A DNA stretch of 12,395 nt, from contig JBCCZC010000146.1 in NCBI GenBank assembly GCA_039188505.1, forward strand, positions 1-12,395, written 5' to 3'. The stretch comes from JBCCZC01 sp039188505 (GTDB taxonomy: Bacteria; Pseudomonadota; Gammaproteobacteria; Xanthomonadales; SZUA-38). The notes below the pieces were generated by a model that saw only the letters and a list, made by a program, of their open reading frames with translations, had not been told where the DNA came from and ran no database searches. Both the position numbers and the translations under genes were made by a program. Shown piece after piece: positions 1-7,792 of this stretch (its first letter is position 1; each line of letters opens with the position of its first letter).

Positions 1-1
1 G

Positions 2-487
2 CTCTATCCGCATCTGACCGGCGTCGAGAACGTCGATGTCTTCTGCCGCATGGGCGGGCAGGTCATCGCTGCGGACCAGCTCCTTGCACTGCTCGAGCGT
101 GCCGGCTTGACGAGCGCCCAGGCGCACCGCCGGGTCGCGAGTTACTCCAAGGGGATGCGCCAGAAGGTCGGTCTGGCGATCGCGTATGCACGTAACGCAC
201 GAGCGCTACTGCTCGACGAACCGCTCTCGGGGCTCGACCCGGCAGCTGCCAGCGAGTTCTGCGAGGAGCTGCTCCGAATCCGCGACGGCGGCGCGGCGGT
301 CCTCATGACCACCCACGACCTGTTCCGCGCGAAAGAACTTGGCGGCACGATCGGGATCATGCGCGCGGGCCGCCTCGTCGAGATCCTGCATGCGCCCATC
401 GTCAGCAGTCAGGATCTCGAACGCGTCTACCTGGGTCATATGCGCGGCGGGTCTCCAGCGGTCGCAGAGGAGGCGGTCTTCGCGTGA
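2..487 (+). CDS. ABC transporter ATP-binding protein (5' partial)
   Basis: This is the nucleotide-binding subunit of an ABC exporter, powering the two permeases that follow. The reading frame is open from base 2, so the gene begins upstream of the window and the Walker A loop is not included; the ATG at 50 is internal. About 161 codons are visible. The ABC signature reads YSKGMRQK (143-166). It is followed by a Walker B with the catalytic Glu, LLLDEP, and the D-loop SGLDP (about 206-241). The switch histidine is in TTHD (about 308-319). YSKGMRQK in place of LSGGQ is typical of ATPases paired with ABC-2 type permeases. The stop (485-487) overlaps the GTG start of the next gene, giving GTGA and translational coupling. 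The substrate is unknown. The family call is secure. Confidence 0.93.
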   Translation, partial: LYPHLTGVENVDVFCRMGGQVIAADQLLALLERAGLTSAQAHRRVASYSKGMRQKVGLAIAYARNARALLLDEPLSGLDPAAASEFCEELLRIRDGGAAVLMTTHDLFRAKELGGTIGIMRAGRLVEILHAPIVSSQDLERVYLGHMRGGSPAVAEEAVFA

Positions 488-1913
488 TCGCCCCAGTGCT
501 TCGCCTCGAACTCACGAGCTGGCACCGGGACAAGCGAGTGCTCGGACTCCTGCTTGTTGTGGTCGCAGCGCTTGCCGCCGTGACCGCATGGGCGACCGTC
601 AGCGATCTCGCACAGCGCGCAGCCCAGGGCGAGGCAGCTGCCCAGGCCCGGGCACAGTGGGAGGGGCGTGGTGCGGCAAATCCGCACGGCATGGCGCACT
701 ACGGCGACTTCGCGTTTCGACCCGCCGGGCCGCTCGCGCGAATCGATCAGGGCGTGCAGGCGCGCCTGGCAAGGTGCTGTTCATCGAAGGCCATCGCCAG
801 GGTGTGCCCCTCCATACCGATGCGGGTCGGGGCGGATCGGTTGCGCGTTTCGCGCGGCTCGACGGCGCCTTCCTGCTGCAGACCGTCGTGCCGCTGCTCC
901 TCATTTTTCTCGGAGCAGCGGGGCTGGCCGCCGACCGCGAGTCCGGGCGCCTGAAGCTCCTGCTCGTGCAGGGAGGCAATGCCCGCGCGATCCTCGGGGG
1001 GCATTTTCTGATCCTCTGGACGCTCGCGCTCGTACTGCTGCTCGTAGTGGTGACGACGTCGTTGCTGACTTCCGCGGTCATGGGCGGTGGCGAACCGCCA
1101 CCCTTCGGCCGGCTCGGCATGCTGCTCCTCACGCACGCTCTGTTCTTCGCGGTCGTTGCAGCGGCGAGCGTTGCGGCGACGGTCTGGTTCGACTCCGCCC
1201 GGGGAGCGCTCCTGGCGCTCCTGGCGGGTTGGGTTGTCGCGACCGTTCTGCTTCCTCGAGCGACTGCAGGGGTGGCTGGGACGCTGTATCCGTTGCCGTC
1301 CCAGGATGTGTTCCAGGCCGAAATGCAGGCGGCGCGGCAAGCGGGTCCCGATGGCCACAATCCCGAGGACGCCGAGCTCGAGCGGCTGCAGGCCGCGCTC
1401 CTGGCCGAGCACGGCGTCGAGACCGTCGAGGAGCTGCCGATGAACTTCGACGGCATCGCCATGCAGGTTGACGAGGAGTTCGGGAACCAGGTCTGGGACG
1501 AGCACTACGGCAGGTTGCGTGACCAGCTGCGACGTCAGGGAACCGTGGGCAGCGCCATGGCGATCCTCAATCCCTTTCAGGCGGTCGACCACATCTCGAT
1601 GGCCCTGGCCGGGACCGACCTTGCCCATGACCTCGCCTTTCAGGCGCAAGCCGAGGGTTTCCGGCGAACACTGGTGGAGGCGCTCAACCGCGAGCATGCC
1701 TACGGTGGTTCGAAGACCGGGGACTGGTCCTGGGAGGCCCCGCCGGAGTTCTTTGCCGCGCTGCCGGCCTACGAGCACGCTTCCCCTGCGTTGGCCACCG
1801 CGCTGCGCCCTCGAGTGCCGGATCTGACCGGCCTCGTCCTCTGGCTGGCGGGCTTGCTGATCGCAATGCGCACGGGCGCCAGTCGCCTCGAACGGGGTCA
1901 ACTGATGTGTTGA
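484..1913 (+). pseudogene. ABC-2 / DUF3526-type permease, interrupted by one frameshift near 768
   Basis: This is the first membrane subunit of the exporter. The GTG start at 484 overlaps the ATPase stop. Frame one (484-768) encodes an N-terminal membrane helix (about residues 17-38), then a loop with the family-like motif HYGDFAFRP. The sequence then makes sense only in another frame (768-1913). That frame continues with IEGHRQG and helices around LLQTVVPLLLIFLGAAGLAA, plus further helices to about 1250. A long hydrophilic region and a C-terminal helix follow. Inserting one G into CGCCTGGCAAG (763-773) restores a single protein of about 476 residues, close to the 482 of its neighbour. CTGGCAA is not a classical slippery heptamer, so a mutation or base-calling error is likelier than programmed frameshifting. 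If the break is real, the exporter has lost one permease. The last four bases before the stop overlap the next start. Confidence 0.82.
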
Positions 1914-3355
1914 AGCTGGCCTTCGGCTTCGAATGTCGGACGCTGCTTCGGAGCAGAGCGGCGGTCCTCGCCATGCTCGCTTTTCTGGCCGTCGGCGCAC
2001 TGGCGATCGTCCTCGGGGAGCGATTCGTCGCCCAGCTCGAGGGCGCACATGCGGCCGCGGAGCAGGCACAGGAGGCGTCGGTGCGTGAGGCGCGCGACTA
2101 CCTGGCGCGCGGGGAACCGGGCCCGCCCGATCGCGCCTGGGTCGATCTGGGATACCCGCTCTGGCAGGACTGGTACGCGGGGACCCGCGTTGCCCGGGAC
2201 CCGGGTCCGCTGGCGGGCATCGCTGCCGGGGCCGTCGATCAGGCGCCGGCGGTGTTCCGCGTCAGTCGCCTGGCGGACCCGATGGCCGCCGGTGGATACC
2301 GGATCGAAAATCCAGAGCTTGCAGCCGGTGCCGTAGATCTCGTTTTCGTCCTCGGCCTGCTCCTGCCTCTCCTCATCGGGGTGCTGGGTCTCCACATCGG
2401 CAGCCGGGAGCGGGAGACGCGGCTGGACCTGCTGATCATGGTCCAGGCGGGTTCCGATCGGGCGTGGCTCATCGCACGCACGCTTGCGGTCGGCGCCATT
2501 GCCGGCGGCGCGGCAACGGGGCTTTGCGTTGCTGCGGGACTCGTCAGCGGCGCTAGTTGGTCGAAGATCGGCGGATTGGTTCTGCTGACGCTTGCCTACG
2601 CCGGGCTCTGGAGCGGGCTGCTACTGGCCGTCAATGCTCGCGCGACGACCGTCCGCGGCGCGGCCTTTCTCTACGGCGGCGTGTGGACCCTGCTGTGCGT
2701 ACTGGTGCCGACGCTGAGCGCGGAGCTCGCGCTCGGCCGCGTCCAGGTCGACTATGCCCTCGCGGAGACGCTGGACGCGCGCGGCCTCCGCTACGACGCC
2801 TACGAGCAGGGGATCGAGGCCGTTCTGCCGGAGCTCTACGCGCGCTATCCACGGCTCGAGACGATGCCCGCGGCGGCGGCGGACCCGCTGGATCCGCTCA
2901 TTGCTCGCCATGCCTATGACGGGATTCTCGTCGCCGCGCTCGCCGAACGGCACCGCGTGCGACTTGCCGAGGAGCAGTCGGCCCGGCAGGTCGCCAACTG
3001 GGGCAGCTGGTTCTCGCCAGCGATCGCGCTGTCCTTGACCCTCGAGCGCTTCGCGGGTGTGGGCCCGGACGCCGCCGCGGCCTATCGCGGCCACCTCGTG
3101 ACGCTGATCGAAGCTCGGGTTCGCTGGGTGCTGGAGACCGCCTGGCAGGATCAGCCGCTCGACGCAGAGGACTTCGACGCGTTGGTCAGCGCGGCCCCAT
3201 CGTCCTATCGTCCCCGACCGTCAGGGCTTCAGCTGCCGCTGCTCGCCATGATCGTATGGACCTTCGCCGGATGGACGTACGGACTCCGGCGACTCGGGCA
3301 TTCCGGTCGGCAAGCGCTGGATCGGACCGGCCGGCTTGCCGAGCGTACGGCCTGA
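1907..3355 (+). CDS. ABC-2 / DUF3526-type permease, second subunit
   Basis: This 482-residue inner-membrane protein is the second permease of the exporter and probably pairs with the product of the preceding gene. The start is GTG at 1907, inside the last codons of the upstream permease (stop 1911-1913); TTG at 1910 is an alternative. An N-terminal helix (about residues 15-35) is followed by a long hydrophilic, probably periplasmic segment. A cluster of four or so helices spans about residues 140-280. A second large hydrophilic domain and a final helix near the C terminus (LLAMIVWTFAGWTYGL) follow. This layout, with a big loop after helix 1 and another before the last helix, matches the DUF3526 ABC permeases and differs from plain ABC-2 permeases. 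The transported substrate cannot be read from sequence. The gene ends 12 bases before the stop of the convergent TPR gene, leaving no room for a separate terminator. Confidence 0.88.
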   Translation: MLKLAFGFECRTLLRSRAAVLAMLAFLAVGALAIVLGERFVAQLEGAHAAAEQAQEASVREARDYLARGEPGPPDRAWVDLGYPLWQDWYAGTRVARDPGPLAGIAAGAVDQAPAVFRVSRLADPMAAGGYRIENPELAAGAVDLVFVLGLLLPLLIGVLGLHIGSRERETRLDLLIMVQAGSDRAWLIARTLAVGAIAGGAATGLCVAAGLVSGASWSKIGGLVLLTLAYAGLWSGLLLAVNARATTVRGAAFLYGGVWTLLCVLVPTLSAELALGRVQVDYALAETLDARGLRYDAYEQGIEAVLPELYARYPRLETMPAAAADPLDPLIARHAYDGILVAALAERHRVRLAEEQSARQVANWGSWFSPAIALSLTLERFAGVGPDAAAAYRGHLVTLIEARVRWVLETAWQDQPLDAEDFDALVSAAPSSYRPRPSGLQLPLLAMIVWTFAGWTYGLRRLGHSGRQALDRTGRLAERTA

Positions 3356-3367
3356 GTTACGGGCTTC

Positions 3368-4762
3368 CTAACGATCGCTTTCCGAATCGACGCTGATGCG
3401 CAGCGCCGCTACATTCGCTCGCCGATCGATATCACTGAGCAGATCATCCGTGCCGGTGACGAGCGTCTGCGGGGCGGCGATCGGCTCCGGTTCGAGGAGG
3501 ACCCCGGGCGGCAGCAGGTACATCGTGGCCAACCGGCCCTCGCTGGCCACGGCACGGCCATCGACGATCGCCGGTCGGAAGCGGGTCTCCTTCGGGAACT
3601 CCTGGCGCACGAAGGCGCTGTCAATGCCCGTCGTGTTTTCCTCGAGCACCTTCGCGCGACGAATCCTGCCGTCCTTGGTGATGTTGAAGGACAGCTTCAC
3701 GAACTCGTTCTTGCCCGAGTAGTCCTGCGGCGCCATCGCGCCGTAGCGGACCATCGCCGGGGCGGCGAACGTCTGGATCCAACGCTCGCCGTCGGGGCCC
3801 GCGGCCTCGGCGAGCCGCCATGCCGCCTCGTACTGTGCCACGGCCTGCCGTTCGTAGTAACGCTGCATGAGCCAGTCGCCATACAGCAGCCGGGCCTCGA
3901 TCTGCTGGTCGAGGGTGAAGCGGTCAGGGTGTGCTTCCACGACCGCGATGACGCGCTGCTGCACGCCGCGCGACCGCTTGCCGCGGTAGCCACCCTGGTA
4001 GGCATGGCCGAGCCCCTTCAGTAGCGGGTAGGCCTCCGGCGTGTCCGGACCGTCGCCCTGCACCTCGTCGATCGCCCGATGGAAGTGGTCGATCGCGTCG
4101 TGATACTCGCCCGCGGCCCGGAGCCAGGCCCCCAGCCGTGCGGATGCCTCGATGGCCTCCGGGCTGGATGGACCGTAGTTCTCACGGTGCAGCCGGTACG
4201 CGAATCGCTGCAGTTCCTCGGCTTCGTAGAATTCCCCCAGGGCGACCATCGTGTCGGCCTTCGCATAGGCAATCCGGATCTGCTGTAGGTTGTTCGCGCC
4301 CCAGAGCCGGTGCGTGATGTGCTGGGCACGTGTGAAGGCGTCCAGGGCCTCGTCGAGGCGTCCCTGAGATTGCAGGGCCGAACCGAGGAACGACAGCGCA
4401 ACGACGAGCTTCTCGCTGTATAGCGGGAGGTTCTCGCGGAGAATCGCCTCTGCGCGGTCGAGGCGAGCGAGCGATTCGCCATAGCGGCCCGTCAGCAGCA
4501 GCGTGATGCCGGTCTCCGCGAGCGCGCGCCCGTACGACTCACTGTCCACGCCATGCCGCTCGGCCATCGACGCCTCGAGCGTCCGTGCGGCCTCGTGCGC
4601 CTGGTCATGGTCCTTGAGTTCGCGTAGCGCGAAATAGGTTTCCCAGAGGGTGTCGTCGGCAACCTCCAATGGTGCCACCGGTGCGGGACGCTCCCCGGCC
4701 GAGACCGTCACGACCGCGGCGAACAGGATGGCCATGAGGCCGTAACGAGCGTTGCTTGGCAT
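3368..4762 (-). CDS. Secreted TPR-repeat protein with TonB C-terminal domain
   Basis: This 464-residue protein has an N-terminal signal peptide (hydrophobic LMAILFAAVVTVSAG, residues about 9-23), so it should act in the periplasm. Residues about 40-330 are helical tetratricopeptide-like repeats, for example LLLTGRYGESLARLDRAEAI and SQGRLDEALDAFTRA. Residues about 345-425 resemble a TonB_C / energy-transducer domain: VKLSFNITKDGRIRRAKVLE, then RFRPAIVDGRAV. It is not a canonical TonB, because there is no proline-rich spacer and the N-terminal segment looks cleavable. It may be a periplasmic scaffold or partner of an outer-membrane receptor. The ATG start is supported by a strong Shine-Dalgarno GGGGAGGA (4769-4776, minus strand), 6 bases away. 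The Zur-like palindrome at 4845-4859 lies 83 bases upstream, between this gene and the divergent MerC-like gene. Function is inferred. Confidence 0.85.
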   Translation of the reverse strand: MPSNARYGLMAILFAAVVTVSAGERPAPVAPLEVADDTLWETYFALRELKDHDQAHEAARTLEASMAERHGVDSESYGRALAETGITLLLTGRYGESLARLDRAEAILRENLPLYSEKLVVALSFLGSALQSQGRLDEALDAFTRAQHITHRLWGANNLQQIRIAYAKADTMVALGEFYEAEELQRFAYRLHRENYGPSSPEAIEASARLGAWLRAAGEYHDAIDHFHRAIDEVQGDGPDTPEAYPLLKGLGHAYQGGYRGKRSRGVQQRVIAVVEAHPDRFTLDQQIEARLLYGDWLMQRYYERQAVAQYEAAWRLAEAAGPDGERWIQTFAAPAMVRYGAMAPQDYSGKNEFVKLSFNITKDGRIRRAKVLEENTTGIDSAFVRQEFPKETRFRPAIVDGRAVASEGRLATMYLLPPGVLLEPEPIAAPQTLVTGTDDLLSDIDRRANVAALRISVDSESDR

Positions 4763-4844
4763 CGGGAGTCCTCCCCAGGATCCGTTTCCCTAGCATAATG
4801 TTTCCGGGCCGCCCCGTCTCGCAGCGACGCGGCAAAATGGCACC

Positions 4845-4859
4845 TGTTATGTTATAACA
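4845..4859. promoter_or_regulatory. Zur-type operator (zinc uptake regulator box), site 1
   Basis: TGTTATGTTATAACA matches the gammaproteobacterial Zur core TGTTATA-N-TATAACA at 13 of the 14 defined positions. It contains the perfect 12-base palindrome ATGTTATAACAT (4849-4860). It is a sharply AT-rich island in GC-rich DNA. TATAAC elements that could serve as -10 boxes sit inside it on both strands. It lies 48 bases before the MerC-like ATG (4908) and 83 before the TPR/TonB_C start (4762), so Zur could repress either or both. The consensus is quoted from general knowledge of Zur sites; binding is inferred. Confidence 0.75.
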
Positions 4860-4907
4860 TTATCTAATTGGCCCTTGCGGCCTGCCGACCCAAACGATGA
4901 TCTGATC

Positions 4908-5363
4908 ATGCGAAACTCCGATAGACCGACGACCCGACTGGCGGCAGTCAAGCCCGACCTGCCGCCCCAGGAACGATCGCCGGGACGTCGGCGAGACCTT
5001 GCCGGCATGGCCATTTCCGGTCTCTGCGCCCTCCACTGCCTGTCGCTCGCGGCGTTGGCGGTGATGCTGCCGGCACTCGTCGTCAACCTTGAGGCCGAGT
5101 GGATCCATGTGGCCTTTGTGGTCCTTGCCCTACCGCTGGGGATCGACCTGATCCGCGTATCGTTGCGCACCCCGGAGCGGCGCAGCGTGGCCGTGCAAGG
5201 CCTCGCGGGCCTGAGCCTACTGCTTGCCGCCCTGCTGGTCCATCCACTCCATGAGGTCGAGGAGCCGGTCACGATCGTCGGTGCCTTGCTCCTCGCAACC
5301 GCCCACTGGCGCCGCTGGGCAGGCGACCGACGAGCCAGCACCGGCATACCTGCAGCAACCTGA
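4908..5363 (+). CDS. MerC-domain inner-membrane protein 1
   Basis: This 151-residue small membrane protein has a basic, hydrophilic N-terminus of about 30 residues followed by about four predicted helices. The first helix carries the MerC hallmark CALHC (Cys40, His43, Cys44). Later potential metal ligands are His112 and His115 (HPLHEVEEP) and His133 (ATAHWRRW), which fit the usual MerC C-terminal pattern. MerC was named as a mercuric-ion transporter, but many chromosomal MerC-domain proteins sit in Zur regulons. With a Zur-like box 48 bases upstream and no merR, merT, merP or merA here, a zinc-related role is more likely (inferred). ATG 4908 was preferred to the in-frame TTG at 4875 because the latter would fall almost on the expected transcription start; no strong Shine-Dalgarno marks either. 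No obvious co-transcribed gene follows. Confidence 0.83.
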   Translation: MRNSDRPTTRLAAVKPDLPPQERSPGRRRDLAGMAISGLCALHCLSLAALAVMLPALVVNLEAEWIHVAFVVLALPLGIDLIRVSLRTPERRSVAVQGLAGLSLLLAALLVHPLHEVEEPVTIVGALLLATAHWRRWAGDRRASTGIPAAT

Positions 5364-5408
5364 TCCTCCGCTCGAATCGCACAGGGGGAACGGGTTCGGG
5401 TCGGTTTC

Positions 5409-5427
5409 GCTCGCCGATTCGGCGGGC
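5409..5427. terminator. Hairpin downstream of MerC-like gene 1
   Basis: GCTCGCCG-ATT-CGGCGGGC forms an 8-bp stem with one T-G wobble and a 3-base loop, 45 bases after the MerC-like stop. No T-run follows on either strand, so it is at best part of a bidirectional or Rho-assisted terminator between the convergent MerC-like and receptor genes. Confidence 0.35.
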
Positions 5428-5440
5428 ATCAGAGCTGCGG

Positions 5441-5466
5441 GCAGGGGCCCCTGGCGGGACCCCTGC
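5441..5466 (-). terminator. GC-rich hairpin just after the TonB-dependent receptor
   Basis: GCAGGGG (5441-5447) pairs with CCCCTGC (5460-5466) across a 12-base loop. The left arm overlaps a perfect 12-base palindrome CAGGGGCCCCTG (5442-5453), which offers an alternative fold. It begins 6 bases beyond the receptor stop codon on the minus strand, which suits a transcript end, but a T-tract is lacking. Probable terminator or 3'-end stabilising structure. Confidence 0.4.
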
Positions 5467-5472
5467 AAGCGT

Positions 5473-7614
5473 TCAGAAGCGAGCGGTATAGCGAAGTCCG
5501 AATTCGCTGGCGTCGTTGCTCAGCATGATCAGCACGTAATCCCCCGTGTTCAGGCGGGCGTTGTCATAGCGCTCGTCGGTGACGTTACGGCCGTAGAAGC
5601 CGAGCGACCAGTTCTGATCGGGCGAGAAATACGTCGCGCTCACGTTGATCAGAGAGCGGTCGTCGATCTGCGTAATGCGGCCGGGATCCGACGACGGCTC
5701 AACGAACATCTCGTCGCGGTACGACCAGTCGACGCGGAAGGTCATTTCGGCCCCGGTGTCGAGGTCGAGCGTGTACTCAGGACTGATCGACGCGGTGATC
5801 TCCGGCGTGAGCGGGGCGACGGCCTGCGGATCATCCACGTCGGCATCGATGTAGCCCAGCGTCGAGTGGATGTAGAAGCCCTCGCTCAGATACATGGATC
5901 CTTCCCACTCGAAGCCCGTCGATTCCTGGTCAACGATGATGTTGCGCGTGTCGAAGCCGCCGTCGCTCGTCGTGCTGACCTGATAGGGGAGATCGGTGTA
6001 GTCGGTGTAGAAAATCGCGACGCTCATCTGCAGCCAATCGGTCGGTTGGCCCTTGATCCCGACCTCGTAGTTGATCGCCTCGATCGGATCGTTGGCGACG
6101 AAACAGTTCGGTTGGCTCACGTTGCCAGGCTGGTCGAAATCGAGGAAGCCGAAGAGGCAGAACGGACGCGCCGGAAACTGGCCGGACTGGTAGCCGTTCT
6201 GGATGGCGGCGTAGACGCCCATGCCGTTGTCCAGTTCGTAGGTCACCGCGACTTCGCCGCTCACCTCCGACCAGTCGTCCGACGCCGACGTGTTGATCAG
6301 GCTGTCGTTGATGTCGACGAAGGCCGTCTTGTCGTCCTGCGTGTAGCGAATGCCGCCCGAGAAGCGGAGGCGGTCGGAAGCGTTGTAGCCGACGTTGGCG
6401 TAGACGGCCTTGCTCTCGACGTCCTGACCGATCGTGAAGGTGCCAGGTCCGCCAAGGAAAATGGTCGGATCCTGGTCATTTACACCATCTTCCTCGAAAT
6501 AGTACAGGCCGGCCACGTAGTCCCAGTCGCCCGAAACACCGGTGAACTGCAGCTCGACCGACGTCTGGTCTGCCTCGCCGACTTCGGGGAAGGAGAGGAA
6601 GTCTTCGACGAAGCTGTCGTCGTCCAGGCCGCTCGCGTACTCCGAGTGGCGATCGCTGATGAGCAGCTTCGAGTTGAGATTCTCGGTGATGTCCCAGTCG
6701 ACGGTGAACGAGATTCCGTACGCCTCGTTGGACACGGTGGCCTGGCTGAGCTGACCGGTGTTGTTGTCGTAGGGGTCGGCGGAGACGTCGGCGTTCGTGA
6801 AGCCAGCGCCGGCCACGGCGCCGTTCGGCACCTCGTCGATGAGCGTCGTGTAGGGGCGCAGGCCGCCGTCGCCGTCGTTGGCGTCCACCGTAAGCAGGAA
6901 AGACAGCGTGTCCGACGGCTCCCACATGATGCCCGCGCGACCGGAGAATTCTTCGAGTTCGCCGACCTCGACGCCGGCGCCTGGCAGGTTCAGGAAGTCA
7001 CCCAAGCCGTCGCGTTCGCTGTAAGAAAGGTTAGCGGAGAAGGACCACTCGTCCGACAGGCGCCTATTGGTGTAGAAGTCGCCGCCCAGGCGTCCGCGCG
7101 AGCCTGCCTCGAGGGAGAAGCTGGTCTCCTCTACGCTGCCGGGCTTGCGGGTGATGATGTTGATGGCTCCGCCGATCGAGTTGCGGCCATAGAGCGTGCC
7201 CTGCGGCCCGCGCAGGACCTCCACTCGCTCGATGTTCGAGAGGTTCCAGTTCTGGCCGACCTGCCGGCCGAGGTAGACCCCGTCGATGTATACGCTGACA
7301 CCCGGGTCGGTCGTGATCAGGTGGTCCTGAAGGCCGATACCGCGGATGAAGGGATTGACTGACGAGGTATGCCCGGCCGAGAAACCGGTAACGTTGAGGT
7401 TCGGCACGAACTTGCCAATGTCGGTCAGGTCGACGATGCCCTGCTTGGCAAGGGCCGCCCCGTCGAAGGCGCTTACCGCGACCGGAACGTCATAGATGCT
7501 CTGTTCGCGCTTCTTCGCAGTGACGATGATCTCCTCGAAGACGGGTTCTTCCTGGGCGTGCGCGAACGGCACCGCGAGGGCCAATCCGATGGCCGCGGCA
7601 AGGGTTTTTCTCAT
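5473..7614 (-). CDS. TonB-dependent outer-membrane receptor
   Basis: This 713-residue protein belongs to the outer-membrane active transporters driven by TonB-ExbB-ExbD. A signal peptide (residues 1-20, ending FAHA) precedes the TonB box region FEEIIVTA (26-33). The plug domain (about 40-155) contains SVYIDGVYLGR, RVEVLRGPQGTLYGRNSIGG and INIITRKP. The rest is a beta-barrel ending in Phe713, as expected for outer-membrane insertion. The ATG has an AGGA Shine-Dalgarno (7622-7625) 7 bases upstream. The substrate is not evident. The family usually imports siderophore-like chelates, but the gene lies behind a DUF3299 gene headed by a Zur-like box, suggesting zinc or a zinc-chelate. No His-rich loop like that of ZnuD is seen. 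Two cysteines, in RPFC and QPNCF, probably lie in one extracellular loop. A 178-base gap separates it from the DUF3299 gene, so a separate promoter is possible. Confidence 0.93.
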   Translation of the reverse strand: MRKTLAAAIGLALAVPFAHAQEEPVFEEIIVTAKKREQSIYDVPVAVSAFDGAALAKQGIVDLTDIGKFVPNLNVTGFSAGHTSSVNPFIRGIGLQDHLITTDPGVSVYIDGVYLGRQVGQNWNLSNIERVEVLRGPQGTLYGRNSIGGAINIITRKPGSVEETSFSLEAGSRGRLGGDFYTNRRLSDEWSFSANLSYSERDGLGDFLNLPGAGVEVGELEEFSGRAGIMWEPSDTLSFLLTVDANDGDGGLRPYTTLIDEVPNGAVAGAGFTNADVSADPYDNNTGQLSQATVSNEAYGISFTVDWDITENLNSKLLISDRHSEYASGLDDDSFVEDFLSFPEVGEADQTSVELQFTGVSGDWDYVAGLYYFEEDGVNDQDPTIFLGGPGTFTIGQDVESKAVYANVGYNASDRLRFSGGIRYTQDDKTAFVDINDSLINTSASDDWSEVSGEVAVTYELDNGMGVYAAIQNGYQSGQFPARPFCLFGFLDFDQPGNVSQPNCFVANDPIEAINYEVGIKGQPTDWLQMSVAIFYTDYTDLPYQVSTTSDGGFDTRNIIVDQESTGFEWEGSMYLSEGFYIHSTLGYIDADVDDPQAVAPLTPEITASISPEYTLDLDTGAEMTFRVDWSYRDEMFVEPSSDPGRITQIDDRSLINVSATYFSPDQNWSLGFYGRNVTDERYDNARLNTGDYVLIMLSNDASEFGLRYTARF

Positions 7615-7756
7615 GCTGTAATCCTGTGGTTCGGGGCGTCTGGACGACCGCCATGCGGCCGCTATCTCGCGCCAGCCTGCGGATTACTGGAGCGGCCGAC
7701 TGGACGCCGAACCTGCAGGAATCGGCGATGCGCTATTGGCGCCACAGATTAGCAAA

Positions 7757-7773
7757 GCCGGCGCCGCACCGGC
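7757..7773 (-). terminator. Short hairpin between DUF3299 and receptor genes
   Basis: On the minus strand GCCGG-tgcggcg-CCGGC is followed directly by TTTG, 19 bases after the DUF3299 stop. A second possible pairing uses GGCGCC at 7738-7743 and 7760-7765. It could be a leaky terminator that lowers receptor expression relative to DUF3299, or have no role. The rest of the 178-base gap (7615-7792) shows no convincing promoter or operator. Confidence 0.3.
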
Positions 7774-7792
7774 ACCCCGAATCACGCCGCAA

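Noticed and set aside
339..767. Upstream part of the plus-strand open frame that continues into the permease.
   Set aside because: The translation before 768 is Arg/Ser-rich and overlaps the ATPase. The real N-terminus is in the frame starting at 484.
763..773. Programmed -1 frameshifting to join the two permease halves.
   Set aside because: CTGGCAA is not a slippery heptamer, and I see no obvious stimulatory structure; adding one G gives a normal protein.
747..2069. Long minus-strand open frame opposite the first permease.
   Set aside because: Low-complexity Arg/Gly/Glu-rich translation with no domain; it is a shadow of the plus-strand permease.
5224..7362. Long plus-strand open frame of 712 codons opposite the TonB-dependent receptor.
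   Set aside because: It is rich in Val, Arg, Asp and Glu with no recognisable domain, and antisense to a clear receptor gene. Such frames are common opposite genes in GC-rich DNA.
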